A model generated the notes under the pieces. The model saw only the letters and a list, made by a program, of their open reading frames with translations. It had not been told where the DNA came from and searched no databases. 64,000 bases of DNA from Nematostella vectensis (Eukaryota > Cnidaria > Anthozoa > Actiniaria > Edwardsiidae), in NCBI RefSeq assembly GCF_932526225.1, contig NC_064046.1, positions 9,695,719 to 9,759,718 on the forward strand, written 5' to 3'. This document shows positions 57,792 to 64,000 of the stretch, one piece after another. Position 1 is the stretch's first letter, and each line of letters opens with the position of its first letter. A program made the translations under genes and the position numbers.

Positions 57792-58491
57792 ATGGTGGTC
57801 CTACATACTGTGCTCACTAAAGGCGAACAGACGCTCTACTTCGAGCGGCCGATAAGGTGCCCACGCTTCGTGGCGCTCCGGCAGTGCTCGCTGTTTAACA
57901 GCTGGTATAATCTCGAGCGGGAGCATCAGATAACGACTATATCATCCCTCCCGCCCATCGCTACCCTGCCAGCCGGGCACCACACGGCCGAGTCCATCGT
58001 GGAAACCATCAACCGCGCTGAAAGATTCTGACCGAGAAGCTTGATCCCCTCACCGGGAAAATCGCGTTTATGTCCAATGGCGTTGCGTTCCTTAATGCCG
58101 AGCTTTGCGCACTATTTGGCCTAGAGCCTAAAGACAATCAGTTGGGGGAGCGGGGCCTCGCACTGCCCTTGGGGGACCCCCAGTTAAGGTAGCTTTGCTG
58201 AAAATAGAGGCCCTCTACATCTGCTGCGATATCGTAGATCGCACGCAATGCCTCTCCTTGGGCGAGCCTTCAAACGTTCTCGCTTGCCTAGAAACCCGTG
58301 GGAGACTGCACGAGAAGGTCGTCTATGGACCCGACATCCCCGTTTGTGTCGCAGCAACTTCCTCTGAGTTTTTCTCGAGTATCCAAATATGGATCAGGGA
58401 TGACTACGGTAGAAGGGTGGACTTTAAGGGCAAGCCTGTTCGCCTTGTGTTAGAGCTAGCCTCGGTCCGACATAACAAACATGGCAAATAG
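57792..58491 (+). pseudogene. Putative penton/minor capsid protein of the viral element
   Basis: ATG at 57792 (MVVLHTVLTKGEQTLYFERP). It continues ITTISSLPPIATLPAGHHTA and ESIVETINRAE, then after a shift near 58025 LTEKLDPLTGKIAFMSNGVA, and after another shift near 58190 ALYICCDIVDRTQCLSLGEP. It ends SIQIWIRDDYGRRVDFKGKP plus a short tail. The repetitive strand-rich pattern with the final RDDxGRxVDFxG block fits the penton-type minor capsid proteins of Polinton-like viruses. Two shifts break it. Its stop (58489-58491) overlaps the ATG of the next gene. Confidence 0.65.
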
Positions 58492-58879
58492 CGACGTTAG
58501 CGGTGGTGCCATTTACCCCTCGCTTCCCAGTATGCACAGCGGTGGCGACGTGCAAAGCTTCCGGAAAATAGGTGACACTCAGGCGGTTCAAGACAACGAG
58601 ATAACGCATCATCGACAGCTGCGGAAAAAGTATAAGCGCGCCTTTGTCGTTACCCATGCTGTGTCTGTGGTATCCGGTGTCGCTGCAGGGGCGCTTTCCA
58701 GCGCCGTGGTAGGGGTCTCTTTGAGTGGAATAGGGGCTCTGGTCGGCGGTCCGCTGGCAGGGATCGCTGGGCTGATCGGTGTCGTGGGCGTAGGCGCAGG
58801 TATAGTCTCTAGAGATCTTATTCACAACTTTGTAATTGGTTGTAAATGTAACAAATTTAAGATTAGATATTTCTGGTGA
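58481..58879 (+). pseudogene. Small membrane protein of the viral element, C-terminus lost
   Basis: ATG at 58481 overlaps the previous stop by 11 bases. A polar N-terminus (MANSDVSGGAIYPSLPSMHS), a basic helix (LRKKYKRAFVVTHAVSVVSG) and two glycine/alanine-rich hydrophobic segments (GALSSAVVGVSLSGIGALVG; GLIGVVGVGAGIV). After about 58815 the composition changes to AT-rich sequence (FVIGCKCNKFKIRYFW), so the gene and the viral element seem to be cut here. Confidence 0.6.
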
Positions 58880-59866
58880 CTTGTCATAGTTAGTGCGATT
58901 GGCATAAACATCAAGAGGGGAGTTCTCAGAGCACATAAGTACCACCTGGCTCGGTTGTCACCCTTTCTGTACTCTGAAAGGCAGCAGTTGACACTTTTCG
59001 AAAGCCGTAATAAATAAAACCGATCAAGTGTCGGGTGTCACACTTACCAGATAGTCTTGTAATTTCGCCATGTTTGTGTAGTCAAAGAAGCTCTGATCAT
59101 CAAAAAATGTCGCTAAATCAAGACGTGCCGCGAGCCACGCTACACTGACTTCAACAGGGAGCCCAAAACTGTCCACAAATGCCGTCCGTTCGCCCAAATG
59201 AATCGAGTATGAACACGCATAGAATAATAATTATTCATAGGGGGAGGGGATGGGAGGTTTTCACTTCCAAGATGGCGACTGTGGCCACAGGGAGCCCAAA
59301 ACTGTCCACAAATGCCGTCCGTTCGCCCAAATGAATCGAGTATGAACACGCATCATAATTGTTCATGGGGAGAGGGGATGGAAGGTTTTCACTTCCAAGA
59401 TGGCGACTGTAGCCACAGGGAGCCCAAAACTGTCTTCAGATGCCGTCCGTTTGCCCAACTGAATCGAGTATGAACATAGTGAGCTCTGCGAGATTAGTTT
59501 TGCTCTCGCTCGCTAACGTTCGCTCGAGCAAAAAGTCATGAAGCTAGTGGCCCTTTGTAAAAAGACAGACTCATGAAAATACACGTTTCTACCTTTTAAG
59601 TACTAAATAAGCCTAGATCTTCCCCCTCCTTAAAACTGAGAAATTTCGATCAGTAATGGGTCAACCATGGCTATAGGATAGCTGTACTCTAAAAGGATGT
59701 CTAGTTAGGGTTGAATGAAGCACGTATGGTAGGTGTCAACCAAAACACCCTTTCCCATTCCTGGGGTTCAAAGGTACAAACGCACACAACACAAAAAACT
59801 ATCAAAAACAAAACATTTTTTAGGGACGCAAACATAAGATTATGAGACAGATTCAAGGATACGCAC
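58880..59866. other. AT-rich DNA after the viral element; tandem repeat at 59158-59480
   Basis: Two and a half units of about 130 bp begin with GGGAGCCCAAAACTGTC at 59158, 59290 and 59418; each contains CCAAGATGGCGACTG. No gene was recognised in the rest. Confidence 0.7.
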
Positions 59867-60882
59867 CTTCACATCTGTACGCCACTCCTTTCCCCGTCAT
59901 AACACATCTCTTGCCCGTTGAACAGTAATTGTCACTGCAGTTGGTCGGCGGTTTTACCAAAGCGTAGAATGTGCTGACTTCCGGTCTTAACTTTCCCGGA
60001 TGTGTCATGTGGGAAGCGCTGTTCAGCTCACATCGCGATCTAAATACGGTAAAATAGGTTAGAAGAAATCGAAGTCAGAGTGCTGGAGATCATTTCCGAT
60101 GCACTAACTGTCAAACACGTTTTTAATAGCGATGGTGAGCAATAACAGTTTTGGTAAAGATATTCGTTTTGAATCCCTGAGATACTGTGATATTAGCATG
60201 ATTTTGGTATTGGTTAGGTTTTGTTAACCTAGGGGTGAGGACGATTCTTATAACAATATATTGTCTTCGTCATCGTTGCCATCGTCGTCGTTATCGTAAT
60301 TGTTATCGTCATTGCCATTGTCATCGTTATCGTTATCGTCATTGTCATCGTTCTTCGTTATCGTCATTGTCATCGTTATTATTATTAATCATTATTGGAA
60401 TAAAAAAACATTATAGTTAGAGACAGGTAAAAACAAACTAAGGCCATTATTTTTACAGTAGCGAACGTAGTAAGTGGGGTTTACAGTGCAAACGTCTGCG
60501 TCCTCAATTGACCGTGAAACTTGGAAGTTTGCTTTAATGTATCATACAGAACCCATTTCCACGTGCTGGTATTGAATTTTGAATCAAATTCTATTGTTTT
60601 CTGCCGTCGGTGTCTTCGTTGCCGTTGTCGTTGCTTAAGGTCTCTATTGTTGCCTTTAAGACTTAGTGCCACTCACTCTTTCTGCTTATAGTTGATTGAC
60701 ACGCACTCCGGGTTTTCACTGCAGCTTTCTCGGCACTCGTCTTTTGTCGTCTGTTTTGTCTCGATGACGTTGTACAGCAGTTGGGTGCCAGGCATGAAAT
60801 AAATGTAGTCTCTGCAGTCTTGGGCAATGGCGTGTTGCCATGACAACAGGATAGCCAGACAGAGATGAGGAATAAGCTTCAT
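59867..60882 (-). CDS. Signal peptide-PAN-EGF exons of a secreted protein
   Basis: Minus strand, two exons. Exon 1 60882-60677: ATG, signal peptide MKLIPHLCLAILLSWQHAIA, then a PAN/apple domain (DECRESCSENPECVSINYKQ) to a GTGAGT donor at 60676-60671. Exon 2 60039-59867: acceptor TTTAG, reads SRCELNSASHMTHPGKLRPE (end of the PAN domain), then an EGF-like domain (TNCSDNYCSTGKRCVMTGKG, VAYRCE) to a GTGCGT donor. The join is in phase, and exon 2 ends in phase 1. Such PAN-EGF modules precede fibrinogen-like domains in cnidarian secreted proteins, and the FReD exon A at 41636 begins in phase 1, so the chain may continue there across an 18-kb intron (inference). No break is seen. Confidence 0.85.
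60264..60390 (+). repeat. Imperfect (GTCATC/GTTATC)n microsatellite
   Basis: About twenty hexamer-like units of the type CATCGTTATCGT lie in the intron between the two PAN exons. Confidence 0.85.
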
Positions 60883-62899
60883 TGGGTCTTCTTCATCTAA
60901 ACGGGAAAAAATATTTATGCGTCCCCAATTTGCTGTTGTAAAATATAAGAGTTTGCTCATTATCTTCTCCTAACAAATATCCTGTGATATAGAGTGATGC
61001 TAGGTGAAATAATTATCAATTTGATACCGTCACTGATACCGGTGTTGATAACATATTTGTCATCACATTTGGTAATAACACGTTTTTCAAGACAAATCTT
61101 TTGGTGGTATATCGTGGGACACGATACTTGTCATCTCTGTTGAAACTGTGTGTAAATGCAAGGAACTTCTATTTCATAGCCTGCTCCACGAATATTCCTT
61201 TTTAAGTCAAAATAAAACCATCACCCTGTTTGCTTGTTGCACGCTTTAGACTGACAAAAGAAGGCTACGGCTATTAGGGTCAAAACTTGGCGATAAATTT
61301 CAAAAGAGCTTTCTAAAAATAACCTAGACTTTATACTCTGAAACAAACAAAAATAAGCCGCAAACTTCTTTTCTAGTATAGCAAACTGAGAAAGGTGAAT
61401 TAACTTTAACCGTCCACGTAATCACTAGACAGTTAAACGAATGAAGGAAAGAAGAATATAGTGCAGTTTTGGGTCCGTACTTTCTACCGCTAAGAATTCG
61501 TTTAGTACTCAAAACTTAAGCCATCGTAAAATCTTGCATTACAAGAAATGAGAGAAACACAAAGAAAATGATAAAAAATATCCCCCCCAAAAAAAAAAGA
61601 AGTAGGGAGGTCCTTGTTGAATTCTGCTAGAACATGCTTTTGCAATTTGTCGCTTCTAAAAAAAACTAAGCTTTTGGCTGCGATTCGGAATGTCTTCATA
61701 GGTAGAACTAGCTTTGTGTGTTTGCGAAAGTTCGACTTTAATTCCATTGGCATTTTAGGAGAATGAGAACCTCAATAATCACGCTGGTGACGTTGCGCTA
61801 CGATGATTACAAAATAGGGACAATAAACTCTTGCGAAGTTTCCCCAAAATCCGTATTACCAACCATTCACGTTTTTTTGGTTTCCCTCAAGACAAATATC
61901 AAACTTTTACTGACAACGAAATTTTAAGCCAATTTTCAAATAGCTCTTCTTCCTAATGAAGAAGAAAGATGTTAGGGAAAGGAGTGAAAAGAAAATTTTC
62001 AAAGATCCCAAAAGTCGTGTTAAGGGCTATGGTACTATCTCGTTGCTACGAAACACAGTTGCTATTACGAAAGGGAAAAGCGCTACATTCCAACAAGAGA
62101 CCATGATGTAAGAGAACGAATCCCCCGTATTACGGTATGTTCCAATGATGACGTGCAAGGGGCATCTCTGTTTTGATACGTCCAATGATAATGGAACTGC
62201 GGCAGTCTTGCTGAGGTTGGAAAACATTATATGCGCAAAGTTAAATAAAATGTATTTTAGAAAGGCTTTATGGTTCCCCTGTGTCAATCCCAGAAAGCCG
62301 TGGGGCCGTTTAAAAACAAAATGGAGGACGGACGAACGGAGAGAAGCTGTTCTTGCTGAGCGCACCGTTTTCCTTGCTTCAGTCTGTATCTTAAAGACGA
62401 CAATAATGGTTCCCGAACTAGGCATAACTACATCAAATTTTATTTCTTCGGGAACAAGATTGGAAGGCGCTACTGCCTATTTTATTTGCCAATTTGATGG
62501 AAGGATAGTAGATTTGCCAATTTCGAGTCCTGCACCTGTGATGCGGCGAACAGTTCTACCTTTTAAACGACTACTTTTATGCCCAATTTCAATGAAATTA
62601 CAGAAAATGTATGGAGGATTGAATGCTCTTAAGCGAACAAAAGTGCAATGTCCAAGAAACAATTATAGGGCTTTTCCTGGCATCGTTTGAACGGAAAGTG
62701 TATTACTAGAATGGAAAGGTTTTTTTTTTCGAGTCCTGCATCGTGAGCCCAAAATCTCTGAAACGAGAAAATTTGATAAATTGTGATGTCTCCCCACATT
62801 TCCTTATAGTAAATGGCAGCCATTTTGACATTGTATGTGCACTATTACGCATGCGTGGCGGCCATGTTGTCTCTTATTTCTGGGAATATTATAGATATC
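60883..62899. other. Intergenic, no supported gene; transposon-like frame at 62145-62690
   Basis: The plus frame 62145-62690 (181 codons) has no recognised family. Its minus shadow contains a coding-like stretch (ARTASLRSSVLHFVFKRPHG) that also looks repetitive, so it is probably transposon-derived and not a host gene. Confidence 0.35.
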
Positions 62900-63308
62900 T
62901 CATAATTTGATTTGCTTCACATGTGACTCACACCTACGTTGTGGAAAAGTCCCTCCATTTTCAAAAGCAAATAAAATGGAATTTCCTTATAAACCTGATA
63001 TCCTTAATCTTACCTTACTAGAAAAAAGACTCATTTCACCATTTATGCAAATACGTGAATCGCCTAGAGGAGGACAGCTGTCTATTTATGGTGTCGTTGT
63101 TAATGTACCAGCTGATGTATGCTCTACTGTGAATACTTTACCACGACCTCTAAGTGAGTCCCAAACAATTCCCATAAAACTGAAGCGCCGCCTTAGCTAT
63201 AAACATCATTACCAATTTCAACATGTTAGATCCCAAAAAGTCCTAGAAGCTATCAGATACAATAACGAAGTTTCACCAAATTCACTTTCACTGACAATAA
63301 GACTTTAA
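62900..63308 (+). pseudogene. Helitron-type Rep/helicase fragment (DUF6570-like region)
   Basis: The plus frame reads FTCDSHLRCGKVPPFSKANK, then LLEKRLISPFMQIRESPRGG, QLSIYGVVVNVPADVCSTVN, IPIKLKRRLSYKHHYQFQHV and KVLEAIRYNNEVS. This is the zinc-ribbon and following segment found ahead of the replication-initiator domain in Helitron proteins. Only this piece is present. A stop follows at 63308, and the Gypsy LTR begins 30 bases later. Confidence 0.75.
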
Positions 63309-63338
63309 GCAAATTTTAAAATAGCTCTTGTAATGATA

Positions 63339-63440
63339 TGTCACGCGATTCACATTCGGGTTCTGTGTGTGTAATAAATTCATCATGGCGGTGTTCACCA
63401 TGCGGTCGTTTGTCTGACTCGTAAAAAACTAAACATTACA
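63339..63440 (+). repeat. 5' LTR of a Gypsy-type element (short, ~102 bp)
   Basis: It begins TGTCACGCG and ends ACATTACA directly before TGGTACCAGAAG, the expected TG...CA limits. The other LTR is outside the window, so the left limit (63334 or 63339) is uncertain. Confidence 0.65.
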
Positions 63441-63453
63441 TGGTACCAGAAGT
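63441..63453 (+). promoter_or_regulatory. Primer binding site
   Basis: TGGTACCAGAAGT immediately follows the LTR end; retroelements place their tRNA primer site here, usually beginning TGG. Confidence 0.65.
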
Positions 63454-63457
63454 CAAA

Positions 63458-64000
63458 ATGAATATCATACCGCCCCCACATCCTCTAAATCTGACTGGGA
63501 ATGTCGACGAGGCGTGGAAGAAGTTTAAACAACGATTCGATCTGTATATTGAAGCCATAGAAGCTCACAAGAAATCAGACGAGCATATAATCGCACTGCT
63601 TTTGACGGTCGCCGGGCCAGAGGTAATTGAAATTTTTAATACCCTAACCTTCTCAGAGGAAGAGAAAGGTAAATATGATGTTGTTATTCAGAAATTAGAA
63701 GAATATTGCACACCTGAGAAGAACGAAACGTACGAAAGATATGTTTTCCGTTCACAAATGTAGAAAGAAAGTGAAAGCTTTGGACAGTTTGTCACAGACC
63801 TCAAGACGAAAAGTCCGTCGTGCAACTTTGGAATACTTAAGAATTCCCTTATAAGAGATCAAATTGTGATTGGCATTTCCGATAAGAAAGCAAAAGAAAG
63901 GCTTCTGAGAGAAAATGACCTTGACAGATTTCTCAAGCCTCTGAAATTGCCAAAATTCAAATGAAAAGCCTAGAGAATAAAAAAGGAGTGGTTGAGGTAC
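63458..64000 (+). pseudogene. Gypsy gag, broken, runs off the window
   Basis: ATG at 63458 (MNIIPPPHPLNLTGNVDEAW), with the gag matrix/capsid pattern WKKFKQRFDLYIEAIEAHKK, LLLTVAGPEVIEIFNTLTFS, ETYERYVFRSQM. There is a TAG at 63761-63763 in place of a glutamine codon, then KESESFGQFVTDLKTK, LIRDQIVIGISDKKAKERLL in the same frame; a frameshift near 63935 puts the next part (ASEIAKIQMKSLENKKGVVE) in another frame. It resembles the gag of the element at 6940-13870 (RDRIVFGVNN...RERLL). Confidence 0.8.

Larger units (their letters stand above)
48882..58879. mobile_element. Endogenous Polinton/adintovirus-like DNA viral element, ~10 kb, decayed
   Basis: The block is visibly GC-richer than both flanks and is filled with viral-type genes: helicase with HNH-like end, retroviral-type integrase, membrane and coiled-coil virion-type proteins, a packaging-ATPase N-terminus, a major capsid-type protein, a putative penton protein and small membrane proteins. 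A retroviral-type integrase together with capsid and packaging genes is the hallmark of Polintons and adintoviruses. No terminal inverted repeats were found; the right end cuts the last gene, so both ends may be truncated. Most genes have one or more frameshifts, so this is an old, inactive copy. Confidence 0.82.

Noticed and set aside
48600-58900. Terminal inverted repeats for the viral element
   Set aside because: I compared the DNA just outside both ends by eye and found no inverted match; the right end cuts a gene, so repeats are probably lost.
62145-62690. 181-codon plus frame as a host gene
   Set aside because: No recognisable family, and the antisense frame is as coding-like; it is most likely a transposon remnant.

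Overview
The window is eukaryotic nuclear DNA, most likely from an anthozoan cnidarian (coral or sea anemone relative). The reasons are split genes with GT/AG introns for secreted PAN, EGF and fibrinogen-like (FReD) domains, a very dense and diverse transposon load (hAT, Gypsy, BEL/Pao, L1-like LINE, Helitron, foldback and MULE-like elements) and an integrated Polinton/adintovirus-like DNA element. This is inference; no species can be named. Nothing bacterial (operons with ribosome binding sites, CRISPR) is present.

Layout: 1-2945, a hAT transposon inserted in a dead Gypsy fragment; 2985-3930, degenerate ~150-bp tandem repeats rich in TGACGTCA; 4879-5392, a broken copy of two FReD exons; 6940-13870, a decayed Gypsy element split by a second, almost complete hAT copy (8917-12791, 5-bp target duplication); 15736-26877, an 11.1-kb foldback-type element with a perfect 9-bp target duplication, 14-bp perfect terminal inverted repeats and arms built from ~117-bp monomers, the left arm carrying three copies of a ~2-kb higher-order repeat; 27258-27571, a broken PAN exon; 29080-34011, an L1-like LINE; 35966-41636, three FReD exons on the minus strand that join in phase, with a second repeat-armed element (37871-40768) in the long intron; 41821-42881, a 1.06-kb MULE-like non-autonomous element with a 9-bp target duplication; 43351-47660, a decayed BEL/Pao element; 48882-58879, a GC-rich Polinton/adintovirus-like endogenous viral element; 59867-60882, signal peptide-PAN-EGF exons on the minus strand; 62900-63308, a Helitron Rep fragment; 63339-64000, a Gypsy element with short LTR, primer binding site and gag, running off the window.

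How it fits together: the only candidate host gene runs on the minus strand. Its signal-peptide/PAN exon (60882-60677) and PAN/EGF exon (60039-59867) end in phase 1, and the FReD exons (41636-41518, 41410-41107, 36228-35966) begin in phase 1, so they may form one PAN-EGF-FReD secreted lectin-like gene of about 25 kb whose large intron has absorbed the BEL element and the viral element. The copies near 27.4 kb (PAN) and 5 kb (FReD) look like a decayed relative on the same strand, split by the LINE-free foldback region. Nearly every other reading frame belongs to a transposon or the virus and carries stops or frameshifts.

The most notable signals are the foldback element with its higher-order repeat arm and the viral element, whose predicted replication protein ends in an HNH-like zinc finger after a superfamily 1 helicase.
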